A DNA stretch of 64,000 nt, from positions 191,079 to 255,078 of the forward strand of contig NZ_KK211333.1 of assembly GCF_000621725.1 (NCBI RefSeq). The letters run 5' to 3'. Below the pieces are notes generated by a model. It was not told the origin of the DNA. It did no database searches and saw only the letters and a list, made by a program, of their open reading frames with translations. Position numbers and translations under genes: made by a program. Source of the DNA: Xylanibacter brevis ATCC 19188 (GTDB taxonomy: Bacteria; Bacteroidota; Bacteroidia; Bacteroidales; Bacteroidaceae). Below, in pieces: positions 1-9,631 of the stretch (position 1 is the first letter of the stretch; the number at the start of each line of letters is the position of its first letter).

Positions 1-727
1 CACAGTTGTGAGCCACCTGAATCAGGTTGTCTAGTTTTACTCCTTTATGAACTACTGTAGCACCCATTGTAGAGCGGTCGATACATGTGTTAGCACCAAT
101 CTCTACATTGTCCTCAATGATGACGATACCAATCTGTGGAATCTTGTCGTAGCCCTCTGTACTTGGAGCAAAGCCAAAGCCATCCGCACCAATCACGCTA
201 CCGGCATGGATGGTTACGTTATTGCCGATACGGCAACCTTGGTATACGGTTACATTGGGGTAGAAGAGACATTTTTCTCCAACTTTCACGCCGTCGCCAA
301 TGACTACGTGTGGGTAAATCTGGGCACCATCGCCAATCACCGCACCATCACCGATGCAAGCAAAGGCTCCGATATATACATCCTTACCGATAGTTGCCTT
401 GGGCGAAACGAAAGCCAAAGAGTCAATGCCAGTCTTCTTAGGCTTGATAGACTCGTAAATCTGCAGCAACTTTGCTACGGCCTCGTAGGCATTCTTCACA
501 CGGATAAGCGTGGCAGAAACCTCCTGCTCCAGTTCCAAGTCTTCGTTGACCAATACGATGGTTGACTTAGTCTCGTAAAGATAATGAGTGTATTTGGGAT
601 TTGATAGGAATGAAATAGCTCCTTCCTGTCCTTCTTCAATCTTTGCAAAAGTGTGGACGGCTGCTGCTTCATTGCCTTCTACTCGTCCTCCAATTAGATC
701 AGCTATTTGTTTAGCAGTAAATTCCAT
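1..727 (-). CDS. lpxD: LpxD, UDP-3-O-acylglucosamine N-acyltransferase (C-terminus cut by window edge)
   Basis: Adds the second hydroxy-acyl chain to UDP-3-O-acylglucosamine in lipid A synthesis, in the cytosol. About 242 codons are present, starting at an ATG at 727-725 ([18 protein letters not shown]) and still open at base 1. The N-terminal LpxD domain is followed by left-handed beta-helix hexapeptide repeats (for example [20 protein letters not shown]). The family motif [13 protein letters not shown] is present, as is the QVAHN segment carrying the catalytic His near residue 240. In Bacteroidota lpxD is usually followed by the lpxC-fabZ fusion and lpxA, which would lie beyond the left edge. 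Assignment is firm; only the missing C-terminus is unknown. Confidence 0.93.
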   Translation of the reverse strand, partial: MEFTAKQIADLIGGRVEGNEAAAVHTFAKIEEGQEGAISFLSNPKYTHYLYETKSTIVLVNEDLELEQEVSATLIRVKNAYEAVAKLLQIYESIKPKKTGIDSLAFVSPKATIGKDVYIGAFACIGDGAVIGDGAQIYPHVVIGDGVKVGEKCLFYPNVTVYQGCRIGNNVTIHAGSVIGADGFGFAPSTEGYDKIPQIGIVIIEDNVEIGANTCIDRSTMGATVVHKGVKLDNLIQVAHNC

Positions 728-756
728 AATATCTACTAGTTTTTCAAATTAGACTG

Positions 757-764
757 CAAATATA
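757..764 (-). promoter_or_regulatory. possible -7 element upstream of lpxD
   Basis: Reads TATATTTG on the minus strand, matching TAnnTTTG, about 30 bases before the lpxD ATG. No convincing -33 TTTG lies 19-20 bases upstream, so lpxD may equally be read from the pyrF-HD transcript. Confidence 0.35.
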
Positions 765-771
765 AACATTT

Positions 772-1995
772 TTATTGAATTCGCTGATAACAGAGATAAT
801 ATTTTCGTATTTTTTTAGAAAGAAGTGCTACATTTAGTATCTCAGAGGCCTCTGAGATGTCTTTTATACTGCCGTCTTTGTATAAAATATCTATAGAATC
901 ATCATCAACCGAATACATATCTTTTTGTATTTCGCTGACGTTAAACATATAGTGTGTATCCTCTTTTGGAATACCCATTTCCAAGGCAATACTCGTACGT
1001 AGTTCTTCTAGTCTTTCTTCAGATATGGGTTCTTCGTGAACCTCAACTTTGAAGACACATCTGTCGAGCATGTCTTTCGCCAATGTTGACAGTATTTTGT
1101 CTTCGTGATATTTCCAAGCTTTCATGGCACTCCAGATGTCGGAGTCGTCTAGATCCTCGTACATCAACAATGCCTCACTATGATTTTCAAACCACTGACG
1201 GTCCACGTTGTTGTTTAGGAAATAGGCGAGGGCAGGCGATGCAAACACCTCTTTACCCTGGCGCACCAAATCTTTGGCTCGCGTCAGCATGCTTACCAAC
1301 ACTTTCTCATAAGCCACAGTGGTTTTGTGAAGATAAACTTGCCAGTACATCAGTCTTCTTGTGGTGAGGTAGTTCTCGAGCGAGTAAATGCCTTTTTGCT
1401 CGATGACCAAACGATCGTCAACCACATTCAGCATCTTGATGATTCGTGCCGAACCGATATTGCCTTCTGTGACGCCTGTGAAGAAAGAGTCGCGGCGCAG
1501 ATAGTCCAATCGGTCCATGTCCAGTTGGCTGGATATTAGCTGATGAAGAAATTTCTTCGGATATTCGTTTTTGAAAATAGAAATGGCCAAATTAAGCTGA
1601 CCGCCCATGTCGCGATTGATTTGCTCCATCATCATCAGTGAGATGTCCTCGTGCGATATACCTGAGATAAGCGTGTTTTCCAATACGTGCGAAAAGGGGG
1701 CGTGGCCGATGTCGTGCATCAAAATAGCCGCTTTTACGGCTTCGGCTTCTGAATCAAAGATAAAATGACCTTTCTGTTGGAGCGACAGAATGGCTTCACT
1801 CATCAGGTGGAAGGCACCAAGTGAATGCTGAAATCGCGTATGCCGTGCACCAGGATAAACTACCGATGTTAGCCCCAACTGGTTGATCCTGTTTAAGCGT
1901 TGAAACAGAGGATGCTTTACGATGCCGTAAAGCAATCCTCTAGGTATTTGGATAAACCCGAATACGGGGTCATTAATGATCTTTGTTTCGTTCAT
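772..1995 (-). CDS. HD superfamily phosphohydrolase (dGTPase-like)
   Basis: A 407-residue metal-dependent HD-domain hydrolase. The N-terminal third has the dGTPase/YdhJ-like pattern: YPGARHTRFQHSLG (His 52, His 57), ILMHDIGHAPFSHVLE with the HD pair at 94-95, and LDMDRLDYLRRDSF near 160-170, which carries the distal metal Asp. The C-terminal half resembles no domain I can name. Substrate is unknown: related proteins hydrolyse dNTPs or other phosphate esters. It sits 11 bases downstream of pyrF and 44 bases upstream of lpxD, probably co-transcribed. Function at the level of 'HD hydrolase' is sure; the substrate is not. Confidence 0.88.
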   Translation of the reverse strand: MNETKIINDPVFGFIQIPRGLLYGIVKHPLFQRLNRINQLGLTSVVYPGARHTRFQHSLGAFHLMSEAILSLQQKGHFIFDSEAEAVKAAILMHDIGHAPFSHVLENTLISGISHEDISLMMMEQINRDMGGQLNLAISIFKNEYPKKFLHQLISSQLDMDRLDYLRRDSFFTGVTEGNIGSARIIKMLNVVDDRLVIEQKGIYSLENYLTTRRLMYWQVYLHKTTVAYEKVLVSMLTRAKDLVRQGKEVFASPALAYFLNNNVDRQWFENHSEALLMYEDLDDSDIWSAMKAWKYHEDKILSTLAKDMLDRCVFKVEVHEEPISEERLEELRTSIALEMGIPKEDTHYMFNVSEIQKDMYSVDDDSIDILYKDGSIKDISEASEILNVALLSKKIRKYYLCYQRIQ

Positions 1996-2006
1996 TCATC
2001 TGTTTT

Positions 2007-2834
2007 TTACATGCCGATCTTTGCAAGTTCTAAAGCCATCTCCTGCTGAAGTTCTTTAGCTTTCTGACCTGCTACTTCGGCATAGTTCTCGTCCTGAGAA
2101 GCATAGATGATGCCACGAGAAGAGTTGACCAGCAGACCGCAGTCCTTATTCATGCCGTATTTGCATACTTCCTGCAGGCTGCCACCTTGTGCACCAACGC
2201 CAGGTACCAACAGAAAGTGGCTGGGAGCCACCTTACGGATATCCTCAAACATCTGTCCCTGTGTGGCACCTACCACATACATCATGTTCTCGTCATTGCC
2301 CCATTTCTGTGAGGTCTTCAGCACTTTTTCGAAGAGGCGCTCGCCCTGCTCATCTGCTGTCAACTGGAAGTCATGTGAGCCCTTGTTGCTTGTCAAGGCC
2401 AGCAGAATCACCCACTTGCCCTCATAACCCAAGAAAGGCGTAACAGAGTCTTCACCCATATAAGGAGCAACGGTCAGAGAATCTACGTCATATTCTTCAA
2501 AGAAAGTGCGCGCATACATGGCAGATGTGTTGCCAATATCACCACGTTTAGCATCTGCTACAATAAAATGATGAGGATAATTCTCTTTGAGGAAAGAAAT
2601 GGTTTTCTCAAAGGAAATCATACCTTTCACGCCGAAGGCCTCATAAAATGCCAAATTGGGCTTGTAGGCCACGCAGTAGGGGGCGGTAGCTTCGATGATG
2701 GCCTTGTTGAAGGCGAAGATAGGGTCTTCGTCTTTTAGCAAGTGCTGTGGGATTTTCTTTAGGTCTGTGTCAAGACCAACGCACAGAAAAGACTGTTTCT
2801 CTTTTATTTGCTGGATAAGTTCCTGTCTAGTCAT
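2007..2834 (-). CDS. pyrF: Orotidine 5'-phosphate decarboxylase
   Basis: Decarboxylates OMP to UMP, the last step of pyrimidine synthesis. The protein has 275 residues, which fits the longer (type 2) bacterial OMPDC group. The signature [11 protein letters not shown] at 94-104 carries the catalytic Asp-Lys-Asp set (D94, K96, D99). [13 protein letters not shown] at 17-29 contributes to the substrate site, and [13 protein letters not shown] is the phosphate-binding loop. It begins eight bases after the prfA stop codon, so prfA-pyrF-HD protein look like one transcript. Confidence 0.95.
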   Translation of the reverse strand: MTRQELIQQIKEKQSFLCVGLDTDLKKIPQHLLKDEDPIFAFNKAIIEATAPYCVAYKPNLAFYEAFGVKGMISFEKTISFLKENYPHHFIVADAKRGDIGNTSAMYARTFFEEYDVDSLTVAPYMGEDSVTPFLGYEGKWVILLALTSNKGSHDFQLTADEQGERLFEKVLKTSQKWGNDENMMYVVGATQGQMFEDIRKVAPSHFLLVPGVGAQGGSLQEVCKYGMNKDCGLLVNSSRGIIYASQDENYAEVAGQKAKELQQEMALELAKIGM

Positions 2835-2841
2835 ATTCTTT

Positions 2842-3957
2842 TTATAATTCGTTTTCTTTCATTCGTTCTGCATTCTCAGCTACGGTCAGCGCATCAATCA
2901 TGGCCTGAATGTCGCCACCCAGGAATCCCTGCAAATCGTGTGTGGTATAGCCGATACGATGATCGGTGACACGACCTTGAGGGAAGTTGTAGGTGCGGAT
3001 TTTGGCTGAGCGGTCACCCGTGCTCACCAATGTCTTACGGCGACTTGCAATGTCGTCCATATATTTCTGGTGCTCTTTGTCGTAGATGAATGTATAAAGA
3101 CGAGACAGGGCGCGCTCTTTATTCTTGGGCTGGTCACGTGTCTCAGTACATTCTATCAGGATTTCCTCGGTTTCGCCCGTGTTGGGATTCTTCCACATAT
3201 AGCGCAGACGTACACCAGATTCTACCTTGTTTACGTTCTGACCACCGGCACCGCTCGAACGGAAGGTGTCCCATTTAATCTCACCTTCGTTGATGTGTAC
3301 TTCGAATTTGTCTGCTTCAGGCAGAACGGCCACAGTGGCAGCACTTGTCTGCATACGTCCATTAGACTCGGTGACGGGTACACGCTGTACGCGGTGAACA
3401 CCCGATTCGTATTTCAGTGTACCATAAACGTCGGCACCACTCACGGCGAAGTCAATTTCCTTGTAGCCACCCACAGCACCCTCGTTGAAGTCTGTGACGC
3501 TGAGTTGCCAGCCTTTAGCCTCGCAGTAGTTCTTGTACATCTTAAACAAGTCGCCAGCGAATAGGCAGGCTTCGTCGCCACCGGTTCCTGCGCGAATCTC
3601 CATCTGAACGTTTTTGGCATCTTCAGGATCCTTTGGAATCAGTGCAATCTTAATCTCCTCCTCAAGTTGTGGCTGTAACGCCTCGTTGGTAGAAAGCTCT
3701 TCGCGAGCCATCTCTTTCATCTCGGGGTCGTCTTCATTGGCCAGTATGTCCTTTGCCTCCTTGATGCTGTTCAGACAGTTGATGTAGCGCTTGCGTGCAT
3801 CCATAATGTCGCCCAGGTCTTTGTACTCCTTCGTCAGTTTCACGAATCGCTGTTGGTCTGCAATCACTGCAGGGTCAGTAATCAGAGTAGATACCTCTTC
3901 GAAGCGACTTTCCAGTCCGTCCAGCTTTTGCAAAATGCTGTTTGTTGTTTCTGCCAT
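2842..3957 (-). CDS. prfA: Peptide chain release factor 1
   Basis: Releases nascent peptides at UAA and UAG codons. The protein has 371 residues. The GGQ motif at 238-240 ([15 protein letters not shown]) enters the peptidyl transferase centre. The recognition loop reads PVT at 194-196 instead of the usual PAT; this keeps the Pro-x-Thr pattern of RF1 and is unlike the SPF tripeptide of RF2, so RF1 is preferred. The N-terminal 100 residues form the expected helical domain. It is the first gene after a well-formed promoter and leads the prfA-pyrF-HD unit. Confidence 0.95.
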   Translation of the reverse strand: MAETTNSILQKLDGLESRFEEVSTLITDPAVIADQQRFVKLTKEYKDLGDIMDARKRYINCLNSIKEAKDILANEDDPEMKEMAREELSTNEALQPQLEEEIKIALIPKDPEDAKNVQMEIRAGTGGDEACLFAGDLFKMYKNYCEAKGWQLSVTDFNEGAVGGYKEIDFAVSGADVYGTLKYESGVHRVQRVPVTESNGRMQTSAATVAVLPEADKFEVHINEGEIKWDTFRSSGAGGQNVNKVESGVRLRYMWKNPNTGETEEILIECTETRDQPKNKERALSRLYTFIYDKEHQKYMDDIASRRKTLVSTGDRSAKIRTYNFPQGRVTDHRIGYTTHDLQGFLGGDIQAMIDALTVAENAERMKENEL

Positions 3958-3984
3958 TTTTATCTTTAAACTTTAATTTGGGTG

Positions 3985-4016
3985 CAAAGTTACGAAAAAA
4001 AAGCAGACTAACCAAA
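3985..4016 (-). promoter_or_regulatory. Bacteroidota-type promoter for prfA operon
   Basis: On the minus strand TTTG (4016-4013), a 20-base spacer and TAACTTTG (3992-3985) match the TTTG-N19/20-TAnnTTTG consensus. The -33 box lies in the loop of the purM terminator hairpin. Confidence 0.75.
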
Positions 4017-4029
4017 GGCTAGCCTACTT
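3995..4029 (-). terminator. terminator after purM
   Basis: On the minus strand AGTAGGCTA pairs, with G:U wobbles, with TTAGTCTGCT, followed by an eight-T run. It lies between the purM stop (4056) and the prfA start, overlapping the prfA promoter. Confidence 0.65.
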
Positions 4030-4055
4030 TCTTTAATATTGAGGAGTTTTCCTAT

Positions 4056-5219
4056 TTAGTAATTAAATTCTCCGAATTCGCTCTTGATGGTGAGGCTCTT
4101 CTTTCCTTCCTCGATGTGGCCCACAATCTGAGCATCGATGTTGAATGACTTTGAAATCTCGATGACCTTGTCTGCAACCTCAGGACGTACGTAGATCTCC
4201 ATGCGGTGACCCATGTTGAATACCTGATACATTTCCTTCCAGTCGGTGCCTGAGCATTCGTGGATAGCACGGAAAAGTGGGGGAACGGGGAACATGTTGT
4301 CCTTGATGACGCGACAGTTGTCGTTGACAAAGTGCAGTACCTTGGTTTGTGCACCACCAGTGCAGTGCACCATACCGTGAATCTCAGGACGCAGTTCGTC
4401 GAGCAACTTCTTGATCACAGGCGCATAGGTGCGGGTAGGTGAGAGAACCAGCTGACCTGCATTGACAGGCGAACCCTCTACGCTGTCTGTGAGCTTATAC
4501 TTACCACTGTAAACCAGTTCGTCGGGTACTGCATGGTCAAAACTCTCGGGGTAGTTTTCTGCCAGATATTTTGCAAACACATCATGACGAGCCGAGGTAA
4601 GGCCATTGCTGCCCATACCACCGTTGTAGCGCTTCTCGTAAGTAGCCTGACCGGTTGAAGACAGACCCACGATGACGTCACCAGGACGGATGTTGGCGTT
4701 GTCGATGACGTCGCTGCGTTTCATGCGGCAAGTCACCGTAGAATCTACGATGATTGTGCGTACCAGGTCGCCTACATCAGCTGTCTCACCACCAGTGGGG
4801 TAGATGCCAATGCACATCTCGCGCAGTTCCGAAAGCAATTCGTCGGTACCATTGATAATAGCCGAAATAACCTCGCCAGGTATCAGCATCTTGTTGCGTC
4901 CGATGGTGGAAGACACGAGGATATTATCTACGGCACCTACACAGAGCAGGTCATCGGTGTTCATCACGATGGCATCCTGTGCAATGCCTTTCCATACGGA
5001 CAGGTCGCCCGTCTCCTTCCAGTACATATATGCCAGCGAAGACTTGGTGCCAGCGCCATCGGCATGCATGATGTTACAGTACTCGGGGTCACCACCCAGA
5101 ATATCTGGGATAATCTTACAGAAAGCTTGAGGAAAAATACCCTTATCAATGTTCTTGATAGCGTTGTGTACGTCCTCTTTTGCGGCACTCACTCCGCGTT
5201 GCATGTAGCGATTGTTCAT
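4056..5219 (-). CDS. purM: Phosphoribosylformylglycinamidine cyclo-ligase (AIR synthase)
   Basis: Closes the imidazole ring of purines, turning FGAM into AIR with ATP. The call covers 387 residues from the ATG at 5219 (MNNRYMQRGVSAAKEDV). The same frame is open up to 5321, but that extension lies inside lemA and has no family similarity, so the internal start is preferred. The AIR-synthase pattern is clear: HADGAGTKSSLAYMYWKETG, AIVMNTDDLLCVGAVDN, GGETADVGDLVRT, GLSSTGQATYEKRYNGGMGSN (shown here in part) and a C-terminal domain with MVHCTGGAQTKVLHF. It is the last gene of the purC operon. Confidence 0.93.
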   Translation of the reverse strand: MNNRYMQRGVSAAKEDVHNAIKNIDKGIFPQAFCKIIPDILGGDPEYCNIMHADGAGTKSSLAYMYWKETGDLSVWKGIAQDAIVMNTDDLLCVGAVDNILVSSTIGRNKMLIPGEVISAIINGTDELLSELREMCIGIYPTGGETADVGDLVRTIIVDSTVTCRMKRSDVIDNANIRPGDVIVGLSSTGQATYEKRYNGGMGSNGLTSARHDVFAKYLAENYPESFDHAVPDELVYSGKYKLTDSVEGSPVNAGQLVLSPTRTYAPVIKKLLDELRPEIHGMVHCTGGAQTKVLHFVNDNCRVIKDNMFPVPPLFRAIHECSGTDWKEMYQVFNMGHRMEIYVRPEVADKVIEISKSFNIDAQIVGHIEEGKKSLTIKSEFGEFNY

Positions 5220-5238
5220 TGAATCTATTGATGATGAT

Positions 5239-5814
5239 TTAGAATTTAACTTCTGGTGCTTTCTCTGCCCCTGCGGCAGCTTCAAATTTGTCCATCTTCT
5301 CAAAACCAAACATACCGGCAAAGATATTGTTGGGGAAACGACGGATGTTTATATTGTATGCCTGAACAGCATTATTGTACTTGTTGCGGGCTTCGTTGAT
5401 GCGGTTCTCAGTTCCCTCCAGTTGCTTCTGTAGTTCGCGGAAGTTGTCGTTGGCCTTCAAGTCAGGATAAGCCTCGTGAACGGCCAGCAGGCGACTCAGC
5501 GCACTCGACAGTTCGCCCTGTGCCTGCTGATATGCTTTGATGTTATCTGCATCAAGGGTGATGCTGGTGGCCTTCGAGCGCGCATTTACTACGCCCTCAA
5601 GTGTTTCCTTTTCGTGTGCGGCATAGCCTTTTACCACCTCAACGAGGTTGGGAATCAAGTCGGCTCTGCGCTGATAGGCAGACTGGATGTATGCCAACTC
5701 TGTAGTAGCTTGTTCTTCTGCAGAGACCATGCCGTTGTATGTTCCTTTTACCCATGCAAAGAGCATTAGTGCTGCTGCGGCAACGATGATGAGAATAACA
5801 TAATTCTTTTTCAT
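5239..5814 (-). CDS. lemA: LemA family membrane protein
   Basis: A 191-residue LemA protein with an N-terminal membrane helix at about 4-21 (YVILIIVAAAALMLF) and a long alpha-helical remainder holding the family hallmark QRRADLIPNLVEVVKGYA near 48-65. The C-terminal RRFPNNIFAGMFGFEKMD is also typical. Function is not firmly known. LemA proteins are often encoded, as here, next to TPM-domain proteins; this one lies 26 bases after the TPM gene and 19 bases before purM. It probably acts at the inner membrane with that neighbour. Confidence 0.92.
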   Translation of the reverse strand: MKKNYVILIIVAAAALMLFAWVKGTYNGMVSAEEQATTELAYIQSAYQRRADLIPNLVEVVKGYAAHEKETLEGVVNARSKATSITLDADNIKAYQQAQGELSSALSRLLAVHEAYPDLKANDNFRELQKQLEGTENRINEARNKYNNAVQAYNINIRRFPNNIFAGMFGFEKMDKFEAAAGAEKAPEVKF

Positions 5815-5840
5815 AATTGTTATTATTTAAGATGATTTAT

Positions 5841-7091
5841 TTACCAACTTGATGTGGCGCCACCGCCACCAGAGCTTCCTCCGCTGAAGCCACCTCCGCT
5901 GAAGCCACCACCGCCACTGAATCCACCTCCGCCAAAGCCTCCTCGTCCACTACCTGGGATGAAAACGATCTGGCTTGTTTGTTTGACAAAGGGGTTTGCC
6001 AGTATGTGGTGGTATGCATAGCTCTTGATGTTCCAGCCATGACGCGCTTGAAGGATGTAATATAGTATGAGCCATCCGGAAAACAATACGAAGTAGAGCG
6101 TAAAGATAATCGATATGGGATCTGACTCTGCCTCCTTGTATTGCTCCCTCAGTATGCCCATGTTGGGCAGTTCCTTCTTTTGCAGTAGATTGTAAACTGC
6201 TTCCGACCAATAGAGCATGCCGCTATCAGGTTGCTCGGCCTTCATGCTGGGTATGATGTAGCGTTCCTGAAGCTGGAAACACTCTATGTCTGTTAAATCG
6301 GCTTCCAGCGAGCGACCTGTATGGGTTCGCATCAAATGGTCCTGATAGGCTAAAACAAAAACCAGTCCTCGGTCCTCTTTTCCTACCTTATATATATCAA
6401 ATATATCCTGTGCAAAGCGGAATATATCCTGGTCTTTCAGATGCTTGACAATGATAACGGCCGACTCAATGCCCAGTTCGTCATCCAACTTCTTCAGTTG
6501 CTTGTTCATCAAAGCCTCTGTTTGTGGCGAGATGATGCCATCTGGGTTTGATACATATCTGCTGCCATCGGTCATGTGTGGCATGGGTATGCTTTGTGCC
6601 GTCCATGCCTCATCAACCGGCTTGTTGGCTTCTTGTGCTATCTCCGTATTGATGATGCTGTAGCTACATGCCGCCATCTGGGCGATAAGTCCTACGACAA
6701 TGACAAGCTTCCATGTTTTTGAGATGGAGCGATTGACAACATTTTGAGCATCCCAACCACTTAATACTTCTTTCACCTGGAGCGCGAAATCAGCCCTGTC
6801 TCTCATGTACTGAGCTTCATAACTGCGTCTGATGTCTTCCTTGGATGAATTAGTAAGTCGGCTGAAAATGGTCGGTTGATGATAATGGGAGTCTAACTCC
6901 AGTTTATACGATCTCTCCAGCGATTTTACCTTGCTGTTGAAACGTGAAGCGCAGAGAAGAAGCTCTTGTTTCTTTTGCTTTATTAAGGCAGCAACATTCG
7001 TGCCCGTTTTCAGGTCGGCCATATAGCAACCTAAAATGGCAACAGCGAACGTGCTGGTATAAATCCAAAAGACACTCCAAACTTCTTCCAT
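5841..7091 (-). CDS. TPM-domain membrane protein with Gly/Ser-rich tail
   Basis: A 416-residue protein with an N-terminal membrane helix (about 5-25), a second helix near 130-147 (LVIVVGLIAQMAACS), an extracytoplasmic TPM (TLP18.3/Psb32/MOLO-1) domain at about 165-310, a further helix near 325-345 (IIFTLYFVLFSGWLILYYI) and a Gly/Ser-rich end with repeated GGGFSGG. The TPM core is recognisable from ISPQTEALMNKQLKKLDDE, AVIIVKHL and EDRGLVFVLAYQDH. Such Gly-rich tails are common in LemA-linked TPM proteins. Its role is unknown; envelope maintenance is only a guess from the pairing. It lies 12 bases after aroE. Confidence 0.85.
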   Translation of the reverse strand: MEEVWSVFWIYTSTFAVAILGCYMADLKTGTNVAALIKQKKQELLLCASRFNSKVKSLERSYKLELDSHYHQPTIFSRLTNSSKEDIRRSYEAQYMRDRADFALQVKEVLSGWDAQNVVNRSISKTWKLVIVVGLIAQMAACSYSIINTEIAQEANKPVDEAWTAQSIPMPHMTDGSRYVSNPDGIISPQTEALMNKQLKKLDDELGIESAVIIVKHLKDQDIFRFAQDIFDIYKVGKEDRGLVFVLAYQDHLMRTHTGRSLEADLTDIECFQLQERYIIPSMKAEQPDSGMLYWSEAVYNLLQKKELPNMGILREQYKEAESDPISIIFTLYFVLFSGWLILYYILQARHGWNIKSYAYHHILANPFVKQTSQIVFIPGSGRGGFGGGGFSGGGGFSGGGFSGGSSGGGGATSSW

Positions 7092-7103
7092 CGTTCAATT
7101 ATT

Positions 7104-7853
7104 CTATTTTTCGCGTCCTGTCCAGAACTCCCAGCTGGCAAAGGCCTGCAGTAGCAGCATCTCCAAACCATTCTTCACGGTGGCACCTCTTTCTGCGCCT
7201 TTTTTCATGAAGAGTGTTTCGTCGGGGTTGTAGATCAGGTCATAGAGGATGTTGTGCTCGTCCAGGGCCTCGTATGGCAGATCAGGACATTCGTCGGTTT
7301 TGGGATACATGCCTAGTGGCGTGCAATTCACAATGACGTTGTATTCCTTGACTACATCGGGTGTGATGTTTTCGTATTGAATAGTGTCAGGACGCTGATA
7401 TCTGCTTACAAAGACGGACTCCAGACCAAGTGATTTCAGACCATAAGCAATTGCCTTTGAGGCACCGCCAGTGCCCAGGATAAGTGCTTTCGAGTGGTAG
7501 TTCTCCAAAAGAGGCTCGATGCTTTGGGTGAAGCCTATCACATCCGAGTTGTAGCCTTTCAGGATGGTCTTCTTTCCTTCGTGCAGGATTCGTATCACGT
7601 TGACGGCACCGATGGCACGTGCCTCAGGACTGATATAGTCCAGGAACTCCATGACCTTTTCTTTGTAGGGGATGGTCACATTAAGGCCTTTAAGGTCGGG
7701 ATTGGAATTCAGAACTTCCGCCAAATCGTCGATGGTAGGGATTTCGAAGTTGAAATACTTGGCGTTGATACCTTCGTCAGCAAACCGCTGGTTGTGGTAA
7801 CTGATAGAGAACGAATGTCCCAAGGGGTAACCTATAAGTCCGTACTTATCCAT
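7104..7853 (-). CDS. aroE: Shikimate dehydrogenase
   Basis: Reduces 3-dehydroshikimate to shikimate with NADPH in aromatic amino acid synthesis. The protein has 249 residues, slightly short of the usual 270-280. The substrate site is intact: GHSFSISYHN at 12-21 and NVTIPYKEK at 58-66, with the catalytic Lys 64. D104 (GYNSDVIGF) completes the pair. The nucleotide-binding loop is GTGGASKA at 127-134. It lies in the purC-ubiE-aroE-TPM-lemA-purM operon with short spacers. Confidence 0.94.
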   Translation of the reverse strand: MDKYGLIGYPLGHSFSISYHNQRFADEGINAKYFNFEIPTIDDLAEVLNSNPDLKGLNVTIPYKEKVMEFLDYISPEARAIGAVNVIRILHEGKKTILKGYNSDVIGFTQSIEPLLENYHSKALILGTGGASKAIAYGLKSLGLESVFVSRYQRPDTIQYENITPDVVKEYNVIVNCTPLGMYPKTDECPDLPYEALDEHNILYDLIYNPDETLFMKKGAERGATVKNGLEMLLLQAFASWEFWTGREK

Positions 7854-7868
7854 GATTGTTGTCTTGTT

Positions 7869-8606
7869 TTACTTAGTTGCTGTGTATAGTGTGCAAATGC
7901 CGAATGTGAGTCGCCTGAAGGAGGCATTGGCAAATCCAGCCTGTTGCAGAATGTCCACCATGCGCTCGCCTTGCGGAAAAGCCTCAATCGTTTTTATCAA
8001 GTAAGAGTAGGCATTGGTGTCTTTGGAGATTAAACGTCCGTAGAAGGGTAGCACAGAGTGCGAGTAGATGTGGAACAGCTGTTTCATGGGGAAGCTCACT
8101 GGCGTTGTCAGTTCTACGATGCACAGGTGTCCGCCAGGTTTCAATACGCGGCACATCTCCTTGAGACCTTTGTCCAGGTCGGCAAAATTGCGGATTCCGA
8201 AGGCTGCAGTGACAGCATCAAATGAGTTGTCCTCATAGCTGAGGTGCAGACAGTCTTCTTTTTCAAACGAGATGATTTGACTGAGCCCCATCCGTTCCAC
8301 TTTCTCCTTGCCAATTTTCATCATGCCCTCGCTGATGTCTGTGCCAATCAGTTTGGCGGGCTTCAACATGAGTGCCGATAGTATGGCGAAGTCTCCTGTT
8401 CCAGTGGCAATGTCAAGGATAGATTGAGGGTGGTGGGGGGCCAGCGTCTTGATGGCTTTCTTACGCCAACCTCTGTCTATATCCCATGATAGGCGGTGGT
8501 TTAAAGTATCATAGGTAGGGGCAATGTTGTCGAACATCGCCTCTACCTGTGTAGTTTTTTCTCCCTCGTGATAGGGTTTTATCGTTTCTTGTTGGTACAT
8601 AACCAT
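7869..8606 (-). CDS. ubiE: Demethylmenaquinone/ubiquinone C-methyltransferase
   Basis: A SAM-dependent methyltransferase that makes menaquinone from demethylmenaquinone, the quinone of anaerobic Bacteroidota. The protein has 245 residues. Motif I is [12 protein letters not shown] (about 64-75). Family blocks [19 protein letters not shown] and [19 protein letters not shown] are clear. The start overlaps the end of purC by 28 bases; a second ATG two codons later (8600) is equally possible. The overlap indicates translational coupling with purC. Confidence 0.94.
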   Translation of the reverse strand: MVMYQQETIKPYHEGEKTTQVEAMFDNIAPTYDTLNHRLSWDIDRGWRKKAIKTLAPHHPQSILDIATGTGDFAILSALMLKPAKLIGTDISEGMMKIGKEKVERMGLSQIISFEKEDCLHLSYEDNSFDAVTAAFGIRNFADLDKGLKEMCRVLKPGGHLCIVELTTPVSFPMKQLFHIYSHSVLPFYGRLISKDTNAYSYLIKTIEAFPQGERMVDILQQAGFANASFRRLTFGICTLYTATK

Positions 8607-9535
8607 TCAGTTACGTTCTTTTCGATGCGCTGAGCGATGTCGCCAGTCTCTGCAGCACGGTCGAACTTCTCGCCTACGATGTGCTCGAAGAGCTCGATGT
8701 AGCGCTCAGAAACGCTCTCTGCATACTCGTCGGTAATCTCGGGCATCTGCTGTCCAGGCTCGTTCATGAAGTTATGCTCAATCAGCCACTGGCGCACAAA
8801 CTCCTTTGAGAGCTGACGCTGAGGCTCACCTTTTTCCAGCTTCTCCTCGTAGCCATCGGCATAGAAGTAACGGCTTGAGTCGGGGGTGTGGATCTCGTCG
8901 ATGAGATATACCTTGCCGTCTCTCTTACCAAACTCGTATTTGGTGTCAACCAAAATCAAGCCCTGCTTGGCTGCAATCTGCTGTCCGCGAGCAAAAAGCT
9001 TGCGTGTGTAGTCCTCCATGATGGCATAGTCTTCGGCTGAAACGATGCCCTGGGCAATGATTTCTTCCTTAGAGATGTTCATGTCGTGACCCTCGTCAGC
9101 CTTGGTTGTTGGAGTGATGATGGGCTCAGGGAAACGTTCGTTCTCGCGCATGCCGTCGGGCAACTTCACGCCGCACAACTCGCGACAGCCATTCTTGTAC
9201 TCGCGCCATGCAGAACCTGTAAGGATAGAACGGATGATCATCTCAACGCGGAAGCCTTCACACTTGAGACCTACGGTCACCATGGGGTCGGGAGTGGCCA
9301 ACTTCCAGTTGGGACAGATGTCGGTAGTGGCATCCAGGAACTTAGCTGCAATCTGGTTCAGCACCTGACCTTTGAAAGGGATACCCTTGGGGAGCACCAC
9401 ATCGAAAGCCGAGATACGGTCGGTTGCAACCATAATCATAAGGTCGTCGTTGATGTCATAAACATCGCGAACTTTTCCGTGATAAACACTCTTTTGTCCA
9501 TCGAAATGGAAGTCAGTACTTGTTAACGCTTTCAT
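8579..9535 (-). CDS. purC: SAICAR synthase
   Basis: Joins aspartate to CAIR in purine synthesis. The protein has 318 residues, the longer PurC type. Characteristic segments are [20 protein letters not shown] at about 36-55, [23 protein letters not shown] near 197 and [15 protein letters not shown]. It is the first gene of a six-gene minus-strand operon that also ends with a purine gene, purM, so purine synthesis brackets the unit. A -7 element lies about 45 bases upstream. Confidence 0.95.
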   Translation of the reverse strand: MKALTSTDFHFDGQKSVYHGKVRDVYDINDDLMIMVATDRISAFDVVLPKGIPFKGQVLNQIAAKFLDATTDICPNWKLATPDPMVTVGLKCEGFRVEMIIRSILTGSAWREYKNGCRELCGVKLPDGMRENERFPEPIITPTTKADEGHDMNISKEEIIAQGIVSAEDYAIMEDYTRKLFARGQQIAAKQGLILVDTKYEFGKRDGKVYLIDEIHTPDSSRYFYADGYEEKLEKGEPQRQLSKEFVRQWLIEHNFMNEPGQQMPEITDEYAESVSERYIELFEHIVGEKFDRAAETGDIAQRIEKNVTEWLCTNKKR

Positions 9536-9579
9536 TTTTTTACCTAATTTAGTTACCTATTGTCTCAATAAATTGCTTG

Positions 9580-9587
9580 CAAAGTTA
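9580..9587 (-). promoter_or_regulatory. -7 element for the purC operon
   Basis: Minus strand TAACTTTG, followed by GC as in the other promoters here. No clear TTTG lies at the -33 distance, so only the -7 box is claimed. Confidence 0.5.
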
Positions 9588-9631
9588 CAAAAAATTATGG
9601 ATTCCATCACTATATATAGTGAAAAATCGTA

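Noticed and set aside
5220..5321. N-terminal extension of purM to an ATG at 5321
   Set aside because: The extra 34 residues lie inside lemA coding sequence and match no AIR synthase. The ATG at 5219 gives the normal N-terminus.
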